This document shows, in pieces, positions 54,029 to 64,000 of a stretch of 64,000 nucleotides of DNA; positions within the stretch are counted from its first letter, which is position 1; each line of letters begins with the position of its first letter. This DNA comes from Lachnospiraceae bacterium (lineage in GTDB: Bacteria > Bacillota > Clostridia > Lachnospirales > Lachnospiraceae). The position numbers were made by a program, and so were the translations under genes. The notes beneath the pieces were generated by a model that saw only the letters and a program-made list of their open reading frames with translations, made no database searches and had not been told where the DNA came from. Where the stretch lies: the NCBI GenBank assembly GCA_017467805.1, contig JAFUKJ010000048.1, positions 1 to 64,000 of the forward strand. The letters run 5' to 3'.

Positions 54029-55195
54029 CTAATAGAAAATATGTCCACCGATACTGATACCTGTTAGTCCTGGCTTTGGCGTTCTGAAGAAAAGACACTG
54101 ACCTACATTCGTAACTCCTGCCATCGCTTCATCAGCCGCTTTGTAGCACTTAGCCGTCGCTTTATTTACCGCCAGTGCTGCTGCCAGACGACCACTCTTT
54201 ACTGGAGAAAACTGATTCTTCTGATAAATAACGCCAGCTATGGTATCTGGAAATTTCGAGCTTAGTACACGGTTCATAACTACCGCTCCTACCGCCACCT
54301 GACCCTCATAAGGCTCTCCACCAGCCTCACAGTAAATCAGATTTGCCAATAAGTATCTGTCACCTTCCGCAAAAACAACCTCAGATACATCTCTCCATGC
54401 AGACATAGCTGCCAGCTTTGAAAGCGCAAGCTCTTCCTCATACTGCTTCTGCAATGCCGCAATGTCTTCCTCCTGCTCGTCCAACATAGCTTCATAATCT
54501 GCAATTGCTTTCTCAGCATCTGCTATCTGACTCTCATACTTTGCCACACTCTTTGATGTATCAGATACCAATACAGATACCCTTGCCTGTTCATCTACTG
54601 CTGCCTGTTCCAAGCCTTCCAGTTCAAGCAATTCAGTATCTAATTGTGCTTTCGCCAAAGTAACCAGCTCTCTGGTCTCCTTATATTGACTGAGCATTTT
54701 CCTGTCATACTCATTAATACTTTCAATATATTCGCTTTTATTTAGAAAATCTCCAAAACTCTTCGCAGAAAAAATAAGCTCTAAATATGTACTTTCTCCA
54801 GCTTCATACATAAAGCGTATTCTTTCCTTCATAGCCTCATATTGTTCATTCTCTGTTTGAATCGCTTCCTCAAGCAGCTGCTGCGTATCCGCAATTTCCT
54901 GCTGTTTATCATCAATATCCGATTCAATCTGCTCCAAATTATCTCCAATCTGCAACAGCTCATCATTAAGCGAGCTTAACTCTCCCAACAGAGAATTCTG
55001 TGTAATCTCCAGAGCTTCCTTCGCATCCTGTTGATTCCCCATAGCTTCTTCGGTCTTTTTCTTCTCCTCCTGTGCCTTCTGCAGCTTTTCCAAAGTGGTC
55101 TCTGCCTGCACCTGATAAGACGCTTTTGTAGAAACTGTAATTACCATCACAAGAAACATAAGTACTGCAAGTACCTGTTTGATTGTTGACTTCAT
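54029..55195 (-). CDS. Exported coiled-coil protein with SleB-type hydrolase domain (388 aa)
   Basis: A signal peptide (QVLAVLMFLVMVITVSTKASYQVQA) leads into a long coiled coil (about 30-250), then a C-terminal hydrolase domain of the SleB/Hydrolase_2 kind: LLANLIYCEAGGEPYEGQVAVGAVVMNRV with the catalytic Glu, and QFSPVKSGRLAAA. The combination resembles wall hydrolases that need activation by a partner, as with CwlO-type coils. ATG follows GGAGGA. It stands before the phosphatase and kinase genes, which may control wall growth. Confidence 0.87.
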   Translation of the reverse strand: MKSTIKQVLAVLMFLVMVITVSTKASYQVQAETTLEKLQKAQEEKKKTEEAMGNQQDAKEALEITQNSLLGELSSLNDELLQIGDNLEQIESDIDDKQQEIADTQQLLEEAIQTENEQYEAMKERIRFMYEAGESTYLELIFSAKSFGDFLNKSEYIESINEYDRKMLSQYKETRELVTLAKAQLDTELLELEGLEQAAVDEQARVSVLVSDTSKSVAKYESQIADAEKAIADYEAMLDEQEEDIAALQKQYEEELALSKLAAMSAWRDVSEVVFAEGDRYLLANLIYCEAGGEPYEGQVAVGAVVMNRVLSSKFPDTIAGVIYQKNQFSPVKSGRLAAALAVNKATAKCYKAADEAMAGVTNVGQCLFFRTPKPGLTGISIGGHIFY

Positions 55196-55228
55196 GCACT
55201 TCCTCCATTATCAGTATGTGTTCGCCTA

Positions 55229-55708
55229 CTATAATCCCATCTTAATCTCACGACCAGTTCTGCTGTACGGATAATATCTTACTCCAGCCGCATCCAGCAT
55301 TCTCTTGGATGCACGAACCGACACACTATCCGCATATTTATCACAGTCATATACAACGGTCTTAATACCTGCCTGAATGATTGCTTTTGCACATTCATTA
55401 CATGGGAACAAAGACACATAAAGCTTTGCGCCCTCTAAGCTGCCTCCACGATAATTAAGTATTGCATTTAACTCGCTATGTGTTACATAAGGATACTTTG
55501 TATCAAACTCTTCCCCTTCCCTTTCCCAAGGAAAGTCATCATCATCAATTCCATTCGGGAACCCATTATACCCCATTGACAGGATTCTGTTTGTCTCACT
55601 GACAATACATGCTCCTACCTGTGTATTCGGGTCCTTTGAGCGCATTCCCGAAAGCTTTGCAACACCCATAAAATATTCATCCCAAGAAATATACTCCCGT
55701 CTCTTCAT
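55229..55708 (-). CDS. dCMP deaminase family protein (159 aa)
   Basis: Deaminates deoxycytidylate to dUMP for thymidylate synthesis. The zinc motifs are HSELNAI and PCNECAKAIIQAG, with THSEL in place of the usual HAE. The length is normal. Another cytidine/deoxycytidylate family activity is possible but less likely from the N-terminal segment. Confidence 0.88.
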   Translation of the reverse strand: MKRREYISWDEYFMGVAKLSGMRSKDPNTQVGACIVSETNRILSMGYNGFPNGIDDDDFPWEREGEEFDTKYPYVTHSELNAILNYRGGSLEGAKLYVSLFPCNECAKAIIQAGIKTVVYDCDKYADSVSVRASKRMLDAAGVRYYPYSRTGREIKMGL

Positions 55709-55769
55709 ACGTCCCCCAATATTCTGCCTGAAATTCTGCCCACAAAAAACTCTTCGATATTAAGAGGCT

Positions 55770-56204
55770 TTAGCCTTCGATTAAGTTGATTCTTCTCACG
55801 TGCTTCTCCTCACCTGAGAACTCTGTATTTAAAAATGTCTCTAAAATGCTCATTGCAAGTCCTTCTCCTACAATAGCAGCTCCCATAGCAAGTACATTTG
55901 CATCATTATGAAGTCTTGTCATCTTAGCTGAATGTGTATCTGCACAAAGTGCGCAACGTACACCCTTTACCTTATTTGCTACCATAGAGATACCAATACC
56001 TGTTGTACAGATAACAATTCCTCTCTCGCACTCTCCGCTTGCTACTGCTTCTGCTGCTGCACGTCCAAAAATCGGATAATCGCAAGAATCCTTGCTATAG
56101 CATCCAAAATCCTTATATTCTAAACCATGCTCCTTTAAATAAGCAACTACCTTCTCCTTTAACTCAAATCCACCATGGTCACATCCAATTGCTATCATTT
56201 TCAT
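55770..56204 (-). CDS. rpiB: Ribose-5-phosphate isomerase B (144 aa)
   Basis: Interconverts ribose 5-phosphate and ribulose 5-phosphate. The family start IAIGCDHGGFELKEKV, the catalytic Cys in GIVICTTGIGISMVANKV and the stretch NDANVLAMGAAIVG are complete. It begins seven bases after the Sua5-type gene. Confidence 0.94.
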   Translation of the reverse strand: MKMIAIGCDHGGFELKEKVVAYLKEHGLEYKDFGCYSKDSCDYPIFGRAAAEAVASGECERGIVICTTGIGISMVANKVKGVRCALCADTHSAKMTRLHNDANVLAMGAAIVGEGLAMSILETFLNTEFSGEEKHVRRINLIEG

Positions 56205-56210
56205 ATCCTC

Positions 56211-57263
56211 CTAATTTAAAAAAATTATCTTATGACCTGCTGCCTTTAACAGTCGGTTCATGATTGCCTGTCCCTTTTCTCCTACATCGAAAGCCTCAGA
56301 ATAAATAAACTCAACGCCTTCGTCATCAAACTCCCGAAGAAAAGTATATAACTGTCTTGCTATGGCATCTGCGTCTGCTCTGCTGCCCGCACACTTCACA
56401 CAGTCCGCTTTGTACTGAGAAATGCTCTCCTGCGTTCCGATAATTCCTGTTCTCTTACCCTGTGCGACATGCTCCTTACAAGCCTGATTAATATAAGAAA
56501 CCACCTGCTCTGGCTCGCCCTCTACAATGACAAGCTCTCCCTTTGGCGCATAATGTCTATACTTCATTCCAGGTGCCTTTGGCTTGGCTGTACTATCTAT
56601 ATTAAGCAGTGCCACATCCATTTCTACAGGTCCAATAACCTTTGACAACATCTCTAACGTAATAAATCCTGGACGCAGTATCATTGGAACTTCACCTGTC
56701 ATATCCACAATCGTAGACTCCAGTCCAATTTCCACTCCATCTGCATCAATAATCATATCAATTCTGCCATCCATATCCTGAATCACATATTTAGCTGTAG
56801 TAGGGCTTGGCTTACCTGAAATATTCGCACTTGGCGCCGCCACATATCCGCCTGCTGCCCTGATAAATTCCCGTGCTACAGGATGACTAGGCATTCTGAC
56901 TGCTACCGTATCCAGACCTCCTGTTGTCTGTAATGGAACAACTGACGACTTTTTCATAATCATCGTAAGCGGTCCTGGCCAAAATTCTAAAGCTAACTTT
57001 TCTACACCCTCAGGAATCTCCTCCACTATATACCCCAACTGCTCCATATCCGCAATATGCACAATCAAAGGATTGTCTGAAGGTCTTCCCTTTGCAGCAT
57101 ATATCTTACGTGAAGACTCAGGATTCAGTGCATCACCACCAAGACCATATACAGTCTCTGTCGGAAAAGCTACCAAACCACCATCGCGAATCACTGCACC
57201 AGCCTGCGCCAAATCTTCAGTCGATATATGTTCGATATCCATTCGTAATATCTTCGTTTCCAT
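56211..57263 (-). CDS. Threonylcarbamoyl-AMP synthase, Sua5 type (350 aa)
   Basis: Makes the activated group for the t6A modification of tRNAs reading ANN codons. The N-terminal YrdC-like domain has GLVAFPTETVYGLGGDA, KAKGRPSDNPL-like AAKGRPSDNPLIVHI and APSANISGKPSPT; the C-terminal Sua5 extension (PGMKYRHYAPKGELVIVEG) is present, so this is the long form also called YwlC in Bacillus. Confidence 0.93.
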   Translation of the reverse strand: METKILRMDIEHISTEDLAQAGAVIRDGGLVAFPTETVYGLGGDALNPESSRKIYAAKGRPSDNPLIVHIADMEQLGYIVEEIPEGVEKLALEFWPGPLTMIMKKSSVVPLQTTGGLDTVAVRMPSHPVAREFIRAAGGYVAAPSANISGKPSPTTAKYVIQDMDGRIDMIIDADGVEIGLESTIVDMTGEVPMILRPGFITLEMLSKVIGPVEMDVALLNIDSTAKPKAPGMKYRHYAPKGELVIVEGEPEQVVSYINQACKEHVAQGKRTGIIGTQESISQYKADCVKCAGSRADADAIARQLYTFLREFDDEGVEFIYSEAFDVGEKGQAIMNRLLKAAGHKIIFLN

Positions 57264-57381
57264 TATAATTTCTATGCCTTTCTAACTACTGACATTCTAA
57301 CTCAGTATTAGTATAGCACACTCGACATATTTCTGAAATCTTTTTCCGTCCAAACACTTCTTTATTTTCATTCTATTGCAT

Positions 57382-58128
57382 ATGATTGTAAAAAACTCCT
57401 TGGAAAACATCGTGAATATCAAAGAATCTCAAGTTTTAAATTACACTATGACCTGCTTATTGATTCTATCCTTGCTGGTTGTTGCAAAGGAATCCTCCAA
57501 TATTATTTCCGTATTTCATCTATTAGATACTACCCCTGCCAAATGTGTTGTCATTGACGCAGGTCATGGCGGAATGGACCCTGGTAAAATTGGAACAAAT
57601 GGTGCATTAGAAAAAGACATTAATCTTTCTATTGCAAAGAAGGTTAAGAAATATTTAGAACAGCAGGACGTTACCGTCATTATGACTCGAGAGGATGATG
57701 CAGGATTATATCAGGAAAGCTCATCAAACAAAAAAATGGAAGACCTGAATAACCGTATTCAGATTATCGACTCCTCCAACGCCCAGCTGGCTGTCAGCAT
57801 TCATCAAAACAGCTATACCTCCGAATCTGTTGAAGGAATTCAGGTATTCTACTATGACGGCAGCACGAAGGGTAAATATGTCGCTGAGCTTATGCAGGGA
57901 CAGCTTATTTTAGGCATGAAACCCAATAAGGAAAGAACCGCCAAGGCAGACGGCAGCTATTATCTTCTCAAGAACTCCTCAATTCCGATGATTATCGTGG
58001 AATGCGGCTTCTTATCCAATCCCACGGAAGCTAATCTGTTAACTCAGGAGGATTATCAGGAAAAAATGGCTTGGAACATATCCCTTGGTATTCTGAAATA
58101 TCTAAATAAAGACAATAATATTTCTTAA
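57382..58128 (+). CDS. N-acetylmuramoyl-L-alanine amidase, CwlD-like (248 aa)
   Basis: Cleaves the peptide from the glycan of peptidoglycan. The domain starts VVIDAGHGGMDPGKIGTNG with the zinc-binding His, has the second zinc ligand in AVSIHQNS and the catalytic Glu in IIVECGFLSNP. An N-terminal membrane segment (YTMTCLLILSLLVVA) anchors it. The ATG at 57382 has no strong ribosome site, and an alternative TTG lies two codons earlier. CwlD in Bacillus acts in spore cortex formation; this is inferred here. Confidence 0.85.
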   Translation: MIVKNSLENIVNIKESQVLNYTMTCLLILSLLVVAKESSNIISVFHLLDTTPAKCVVIDAGHGGMDPGKIGTNGALEKDINLSIAKKVKKYLEQQDVTVIMTREDDAGLYQESSSNKKMEDLNNRIQIIDSSNAQLAVSIHQNSYTSESVEGIQVFYYDGSTKGKYVAELMQGQLILGMKPNKERTAKADGSYYLLKNSSIPMIIVECGFLSNPTEANLLTQEDYQEKMAWNISLGILKYLNKDNNIS

Positions 58129-58131
58129 CAA

Positions 58132-58165
58132 AAAGCATGTGCTTTCCAAAGATTGCACATGCTTT
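58132..58165. terminator. Bidirectional terminator between the amidase and GH18 genes
   Basis: 11-bp arms AAAGCATGTGC/GCACATGCTTT with a 12-base loop between two convergent genes. Confidence 0.7.
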
Positions 58166-58190
58166 CCTTACATATATTATATTCGTATGA

Positions 58191-59909
58191 TTACATGGAT
58201 CCATCAACATACTGTCCGATTACTTCCCAAATGTCTGTATCCTCGATACCAAGCTTCCACGCCGCTACTCCTGCAATATCCTGCGCCTGCATAACCTGTA
58301 GCTTAACCTTAATCGACTCTTCATCCTCAAGCCAGCACTGATATACATTGCCATCCTTTTCTAATTCCACATAGCTCTGGCAATATTCATCAAGCCACAT
58401 TGGTGTCGCGCCTGAATTCTCTACCCACTCATCCTGATTCTCCATCGTAAGAGTAGATACATTCAGACCTTCGCTTCCGCTTTCCCATACCTTTGTATAG
58501 AACGGTATCGCATTAATAATCTTATTAGCAGGTACACTTTCCTTCGTCTTAATGATTCCATTCTCCACATAATCAATAGAAGCATTAGAACCTGCAACAC
58601 CACCGCCTGCATAATGCTCATCATAACCCATAATGACCACATAGTCTACAACAAGCCCCTGCTCCTTGCGGTTATAATGTGCCGTATACTCTGTAGGAAC
58701 ATAATTATCTACAGATAATACAACGCCGCGCTTTCTTGTCTCTATAGACAATTCTCTCAAAAACTGTATAAAATGAGTACCTGCATTGCTCTTTACCTGT
58801 TCAAAGTCAATATTGATACCATCCAAATCATAGGTATCCACCTGAGCCATCAAGCCATCAATCAAACGCTCTCGATTTGCGGAAGAAGACAGTAACTCGT
58901 AAAAGTCAATATCAACGCCATATAAAGACTTACTATCAACATCTGTAATCAATGCCCATACCTCAACACCATTCTCATGTGCATTGGTAACATACGCTTC
59001 ACTTGCAATACTTGTAAAATTACCTTCATTATCACTTAATCGGAACCATGTTGGAGCAATTACATTAACGCCCTTTGTATTCTTCAAAAGCTTAGACGGC
59101 TTTCCATTAGAATCCACGTCAAACACCTGATGGAATACCATATTAATCGTTCCATCCTTCTGGATGCTGTTAATCACAACCTCCATCGCATCTGTTACAG
59201 GCTCCTGCTCTACTAACGAAGCACTTGCCAGCTGCTTATTCTCTACATAACCAATAAAGCCTGTCTGTGTCTTTACCTTAGTCCAGGTCTCCATCTCTTC
59301 TAAGACAATGACCTTATCTCCTGCTGACACATCCGTAAGAATCGCACTCTTAATACCACCCTTAATTCTTACACTGGTATCCTCTGTAACCTTAGCTTCA
59401 TTTACCATGCCCCACTCTGTATACACCTGCATATGCATCGGGTCTCCATACAGATTATAGCTCATATTCACATATTTTTTAATGTAATCAGCTGCGATAT
59501 ATAATGTATCGCCCTCATAAAGCGCCGCCTTATATTCCAAAGAATTACCTATATCTGAAACATAAATAACATCACTTTCATCACCGATTTGTATTCGAAT
59601 TACATCATCCGCTGTTGTAAATAAAAGAAGCTTCTCCTCTTCACTTACATAAAAACGGTCTGTAAAATATTTATCAACCGTAGCAAAATCAAAATAAACC
59701 GTGCTGCCTATCAGCTTTGCCTTCTCTTCAATAATCTCATCCTGCATTATAATCGCAATCTCATCCTCTGCAGTCACACCAAAATAGACATTCAAATCTG
59801 CTCTTTCCTTAGAATAAGAGTATTTCTCTACAATCTTTCCTCCAAACGCAACTGCCCCTATAATAACAATAAGAACGATTGCAACAAGTACCGGAATAAT
59901 TTTCTTCAT
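58191..59909 (-). CDS. Exported GH18-family protein with SH3-like domain (572 aa)
   Basis: An N-terminal membrane segment (IIPVLVAIVLIVIIGAVAFGG) is followed by a copper-amine-oxidase-like region, an SH3-type stretch (VRIKGGIKSAILTDVSAGDKVIVLEE) and a GH18 domain. The catalytic signature DLDGINIDFEQV is intact. Proteins of this layout act on peptidoglycan or spore cortex rather than chitin in many clostridia. ATG 59909 follows GGGAGGTG. Confidence 0.85.
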   Translation of the reverse strand: MKKIIPVLVAIVLIVIIGAVAFGGKIVEKYSYSKERADLNVYFGVTAEDEIAIIMQDEIIEEKAKLIGSTVYFDFATVDKYFTDRFYVSEEEKLLLFTTADDVIRIQIGDESDVIYVSDIGNSLEYKAALYEGDTLYIAADYIKKYVNMSYNLYGDPMHMQVYTEWGMVNEAKVTEDTSVRIKGGIKSAILTDVSAGDKVIVLEEMETWTKVKTQTGFIGYVENKQLASASLVEQEPVTDAMEVVINSIQKDGTINMVFHQVFDVDSNGKPSKLLKNTKGVNVIAPTWFRLSDNEGNFTSIASEAYVTNAHENGVEVWALITDVDSKSLYGVDIDFYELLSSSANRERLIDGLMAQVDTYDLDGINIDFEQVKSNAGTHFIQFLRELSIETRKRGVVLSVDNYVPTEYTAHYNRKEQGLVVDYVVIMGYDEHYAGGGVAGSNASIDYVENGIIKTKESVPANKIINAIPFYTKVWESGSEGLNVSTLTMENQDEWVENSGATPMWLDEYCQSYVELEKDGNVYQCWLEDEESIKVKLQVMQAQDIAGVAAWKLGIEDTDIWEVIGQYVDGSM

Positions 59910-60499
59910 TCGGCCACCTCCCAATCGTTCTCATTATAGCAAAAGTTTAATTTTAAGTCATTACCAATTTGTTGTTAATTCGTAATAATTCTTTCTTTTT
60001 GGACAGCCTCATCCTATTTTCTTATGCATATGATAAGATATGACCTGTATATAGCTTTATATTTCAGTATTCCATTGTATAGAGGGGCATCTATCAGGAT
60101 AAACTTATTATAAACTACATATCTTCATATAATAATAGGAAGAAACTATCCTTTCAGCCTTCCATGGCTTTTTGCCAAAAGGATGTGATATATATATTTT
60201 TTATAAAAATGTCAGAACATGTACCTTTTATCAAAAAAATGTTGTATAATGGATATATAAACTTGAAAAGTTTGGAAAAATAATGTTTCCACAAAGCACA
60301 TAAGCTAATAAGACTACTACTTAATCAATGGGAATTCCATTTCTTGATGTAGAATTGAAATAAATTTAGAAATTCTTAGAATTTATTCGAACTGTTATTA
60401 CCTTAAAGTACTCAATCTCAAATCCTCCTTTCTGTACGGATTTGCTGGCTGACATCTTACAAATGCATTTTTAGCATGTGCTTAAAAATTATGCAACTC

Positions 60500-60531
60500 G
60501 AAATGTAAAAAATGGGTAATTTTTACATTTC
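60500..60531. promoter_or_regulatory. 12-bp inverted repeat upstream of mecA
   Basis: Perfect arms GAAATGTAAAAA (60500-60511) and TTTTTACATTTC (60520-60531), 15 bases before the -35-like box of mecA. The rest of 59925-60600 is AT-rich, with no credible ORF and only promoter-like boxes (TATAAT at 60247). Confidence 0.6.
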
Positions 60532-60545
60532 AAAATGCAGTACTA

Positions 60546-60572
60546 TTGACTTGACACCCTCAACAGTATAAT
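60546..60572 (+). promoter_or_regulatory. Probable promoter of mecA
   Basis: TTGACT (60546-60551) and TATAAT (60567-60572) with only 15 bases between; a second TTGACA overlaps it at 60551, so the exact pairing is uncertain. Confidence 0.5.
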
Positions 60573-60652
60573 ATATGTTGAAAGAGTTTTAACCGATATA
60601 TATAATAGATTAATAGTCTGTGATACTTGATTATAGAAGAGGAAGTGATATT

Positions 60653-61435
60653 ATGAAAATCGAAAAAGTAAATGATCATCAGATTCGTTGTACTCTTACA
60701 AAGGCAGACCTTGCCGATCGTGAATTAAAGATAAGTGAACTTGCATACGGAACAGAGAAAGCTAAAAGTCTTTTCCGTGATATGATGCAGCAGGCATCTT
60801 TCGAATTTGGTTTTGATGCCGAAGATATCCCTTTAATGATAGAAGCTATTCCATTAAACTCAGAATGTATCGTACTTGTTATAACCAAGGTAGAGGACCC
60901 TGAAGAATTAGACACCAGATTTTCTAAGTTTGCCCCATCAGTACATGATGATGCAGATGACAGTGATAACAACGGTTTGGACAGTATGCTCCAGAGCTTA
61001 TCTGAAGGTGCCGATGAAGTATTAGATTTATTCAAAAAGATTCACGACACTGCTCTTGATAGCAAGGCAAAGGATATTGCCCCTATGCCAAGCACTAAGA
61101 AGCCTGTTGCAGTTAAGTCTGATTCTGCTAAGTCTTCTGTAGAATTAACGAGAATTTTCTCCTTTAATTCACTTAATGAGGTTACAAGACTTGCTCATAT
61201 GCTGGTAAATCATTATGATGGAGCTAATTCTTTATATAAGAACGAAAAGTCCTCCACATATATGCTGGTTGTTACACAGTCGGCACATACACCAGAGGAG
61301 TTTAATAAGATATGCAACATGCTCTCTGAGTACGGAAGTCCTGAGAAATATGTTGCTGCAAGCGAAGCATATATGGAAGAGCATTTTGAGCCTATCATCA
61401 AGGACAAAGCAATTCAGTCACTTGCATTAATTTAA
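60653..61435 (+). CDS. mecA: MecA-type adaptor protein (260 aa)
   Basis: Delivers selected proteins to the ClpC unfoldase for degradation. It has the family's N-terminal start MKIEKVNDHQIRCTLTKADLADR, an acidic linker (DDADDSDNN) and the C-terminal half RIFSFNSLNEVTRLAHM. ATG 60653 is preferred, behind GAGGAAGTG, over an in-frame codon 33 bases earlier. The target set is unknown. Confidence 0.88.
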   Translation: MKIEKVNDHQIRCTLTKADLADRELKISELAYGTEKAKSLFRDMMQQASFEFGFDAEDIPLMIEAIPLNSECIVLVITKVEDPEELDTRFSKFAPSVHDDADDSDNNGLDSMLQSLSEGADEVLDLFKKIHDTALDSKAKDIAPMPSTKKPVAVKSDSAKSSVELTRIFSFNSLNEVTRLAHMLVNHYDGANSLYKNEKSSTYMLVVTQSAHTPEEFNKICNMLSEYGSPEKYVAASEAYMEEHFEPIIKDKAIQSLALI

Positions 61436-61467
61436 TTTGGATAACATTTTATATTTAAAAAATAAAA

Positions 61468-61491
61468 AACCGAAAGCAAACGCTTTCGGTT
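61468..61491. terminator. Bidirectional terminator between mecA and the DUF1858 gene
   Basis: Perfect 10-bp stem AACCGAAAGC/GCTTTCGGTT, loop AAAC, T-rich on both sides. Confidence 0.85.
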
Positions 61492-61505
61492 CTTTATTTT
61501 TTAAT

Positions 61506-61700
61506 TTACGCTAAAGCTTCAAGCTTTGACATAAGGTCGTTGATGTCCATTCCATGAACCATAGCAGCCTCTTCTAAGCTCTCACCCTGTGCTGAAGGAC
61601 AGCCAAGGCAATGCATACCTGCTTCCATAAGAACTGCAGCAGCTTCTGGCTTAGTTCTAAGAATCTCTCCAATTGTCATTTCCTTTGTTAATGTAGCCAT
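61506..61700 (-). CDS. DUF1858-type small redox-like protein (64 aa)
   Basis: The sequence [57 protein letters not shown] is a complete DUF1858 domain with its paired cysteines CLGC. Such proteins are thought to help in metal-cluster or hybrid-cluster chemistry, but the role is not settled. A good AGGAGG lies upstream. Confidence 0.85.
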   Translation of the reverse strand: MATLTKEMTIGEILRTKPEAAAVLMEAGMHCLGCPSAQGESLEEAAMVHGMDINDLMSKLEALA

Positions 61701-61834
61701 TAGATAATCCTCCTTTTTTAGATATCCTTATCTACTATAATACTTTCACATTCCGAAAGCAAGTATTCGTTTATTTTTCACAAATTTTTTACAGTTTATT
61801 GTCGTCTGTACACAAAAAAGTACATCCTAAAGTG

Positions 61835-61864
61835 TTGACGTGTATACAAGGTAAAGGCTATAAT
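61835..61864 (+). promoter_or_regulatory. Promoter of pflB
   Basis: TTGACG (61835-61840) and TATAAT (61859-61864) with 18-base spacing, 114 bases before the start. The leader holds a CGGCTTTAGCCG hairpin. Confidence 0.75.
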
Positions 61865-61977
61865 ACACTTACGGAATGTTCATGGCATAATGTCAGTCTA
61901 TTTATATAACATTCTCATTCGGTAACTAGCGGCTTTAGCCGTATATCATTTTAAATTTTTTTAGGAGGCTTTGCAAA

Positions 61978-64000
61978 TGAAACCAGAATGGAAAGATTTT
62001 GTAGGTGGCAAATGGGAATCAGAAATCAACGTACGTGATTTCATTCAGAAGAACTTCACTCCATATGATGGAGATGAGTCATTCTTAGCTGGTCCTACAC
62101 AGAACACAAAGGATTTATGGAACATGGTTCTTGATCTTCAGAAGCAGGAGAGAGAAGCAGGCGGTGTACTTGATATGGACACTAAGGTTGTTTCTACTAT
62201 CGTTTCTCACGGACCAGGATACCTTGACAAGAGCAAGGAGACAATCGTTGGATTCCAGACAGATAAGCCTTTCAAGCGTTCATTACAGCCATACGGCGGT
62301 ATCAGAATGGCAGAGAAAGCTTGTTCAGACAATGGATATGAAGTAGATCCAGAGATTAGTGAGTTCTTCTCTACACACAGAAAGACACACAACGCTGGAT
62401 GTTTCGATGCATACAATGATGAGATGAGAGCTTGCCGTTCTTCACACATCATCACAGGTCTTCCAGATGCTTACGGACGTGGACGTATCATCGGTGACTA
62501 CAGACGTGTTGCTTTATACGGTATTGACAGACTTATCGAGGATAAGCTTGCACAGAAGGATTCTACAGGAAAGGTTATGACAGATGATGTTATCCGCCTT
62601 CGTGAAGAGATTTCTGAGCAGATCGTTGCTCTTAAGCAGATGAAGGTTATGGCAGCTTCTTATGGTTGCGATATCTCTAAGCCAGCTTCTAACGTTCAGG
62701 AAGCTATTCAGGCTACTTACTTTGGTTATTTATCAGCAGTTAAGGAGCAGAACGGTGCTGCTATGTCATTAGGACGTACATCTACATTCCTTGATTGCTA
62801 CGCTCAGAGAGACTTAAAGAACGGAACATTTACAGAGGAGCAGATTCAGGAGTTCGTAGACCACTTCATCATGAAGTTACGTTGCATCAAGTTTGCTCGT
62901 ACACCTGAGTACAACCAGATCTTCGCTGGTGACCCAGTATGGGTAACAGAGTCATTAGGTGGTGTTGGTGTTGACGGACGTCCATTAGTAACAAAGATGT
63001 CATTCCGTTACTTAAATACATTATCAAACTTAGGCGCTTCTCCAGAGCCAAACTTAACAGTTCTTTGGTCTCCAAGACTTCCAGAAGCTTGGAAGAAGTA
63101 CTGTGCTAAGATGTCTATCGAGTCATCTTCTATCCAGTACGAGAACGATGAAATCATGAGAGTTGATCATGGTGATGATTACGCTATCGCTTGTTGTGTA
63201 TCTTCAATGGTAGTTGGTAAGGAAATGCAGTTCTTCGGAGCACGTGCTAACCTTGCTAAGTGCTTACTTTACGCTTTAAACGGTGGTGTTGATGAGGTTA
63301 CTAAGAAGCAGGTTGGTCCTAAGTACCGCGCTGTTGAAGGTGACGTTCTTGATTACGATGATGTTATGAGCAAGTTCACAGACATGATCGAGTGGCAGGC
63401 AGGTGTATATGTTAATACTCTTAACATTATCCACTACATGCATGACAAGTACTGCTACGAGAGAGCAGAGATGGCTCTTCATGATAGAGATGTTAAGCGT
63501 TACTTCGCTACAGGTGTTGCTGGACTTTCTATCTGTGCTGACTCATTATCAGCTATTAAGTATGCTAAGGTTGAGGTTGTTCGTGACGAAGACGGTATCA
63601 TCGTTGACTTCAAGACAACTGGCGAGTTCCCTAAGTATGGTAACGACGATGACCGTGTAGACTTAATCGCTCAGGAGCTTGTTACAAAGTTCATGACAGC
63701 TGTAAGAAGACATCATACTTATAGAAACGGTATCCCTACAACATCTATCCTTACTATTACTTCAAACGTAACATATGGTAAGGCAACAGGTAACACACCT
63801 GATGGACGTAAGAAGGGACAGCCATTCGCTCCAGGTGCTAACCCAATGCACGGACGTGATACTCATGGTGCTGTAGCTTCATTAGCTTCAGTTGCTAAGC
63901 TTCCATTCAAGGATGCTCAGGACGGTATCTCTAATACATTTACTGTTATCCCAAGCGCACTTGGTAAAGAAGCTAAGGTATTCTCAGGAGACCTTGAGAT
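61978..64000 (+). CDS. pflB: Pyruvate formate-lyase, 5' part (runs off the window)
   Basis: Converts pyruvate and CoA to acetyl-CoA and formate in fermentation. The first ~674 residues are visible, opening [24 protein letters not shown]. The catalytic cysteine pair lies in [10 protein letters not shown] near residue 404. The glycine that carries the radical (near residue 730 in E. coli) is beyond base 64000. ATG 61978 follows AGGAGG. Codon use is strongly biased, as for an abundant enzyme. Confidence 0.96.

Overview
The window is a low-GC Firmicute chromosome segment, most probably from a gut-type Lachnospiraceae (Clostridium cluster XIVa). The evidence is an ileS T-box, a pyruvate formate-lyase, a MecA adaptor, a BlaI/M56 pair, a mannan-use locus like those of gut clostridia, and a complete F-type ATP synthase operon whose c-subunit carries the sodium-binding residues. 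Most host genes lie on the minus strand.

Layout. 1-2095 holds the 5' part of ileS with its T-box leader and promoter, plus a possible 32-codon ORF in the leader. About 2108-12017 is a 9.9 kb integrated filamentous (inovirus-like) phage, the most novel item here. It has a DNA-binding-like protein, a small ssDNA-binding-like protein, a 64-residue major coat protein, a pIII-like adsorption protein, several very small membrane proteins, a Zot/pI ATPase, an HUH rolling-circle Rep and an IS30-type transposase. It is bracketed by a 14-bp direct repeat, contains six copies of one perfect palindrome, and has several strongly structured non-coding regions. The right repeat lies in the 3' end of a DUF4143-type ATPase gene, whose last codons appear to be supplied by the phage.

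13595-19465 is a BlaI/M56 regulatory locus with two related secreted proteins of unknown role. The M56 gene is broken by an in-frame TAG, and a shrunken second copy of part of it lies between the two secreted-protein genes. 19563-31702 holds housekeeping and secreted genes: EcsC-like, HD hydrolase, folA, an M3 peptidase, a DUF5722 glycosidase-like protein, a lipoprotein, an SGNH hydrolase, an M29 aminopeptidase, a large exported protein and a methyltransferase.

31732-43965 is a mannan system. A secreted GH5 mannanase would cut mannan, an ABC importer would take up oligosaccharides, and a GH130 phosphorylase would split them. A diguanylate cyclase whose sensor resembles the importer's binding protein may report the same sugars. 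Inside this region (39.7-41.9 kb) is a graveyard of toxin/immunity fragments joined to a collapsed copy of atpD-atpC. 44126-51838 is the atp operon. 51978-57263 has a Ser/Thr kinase and PP2C phosphatase, a cell-wall hydrolase, dCMP deaminase, rpiB and a Sua5-type gene. 57382-64000 has an amidase, a GH18 protein, mecA, a DUF1858 protein and the start of pflB.

Functions are assigned by reading motifs and from memory of the families; no database search was run.
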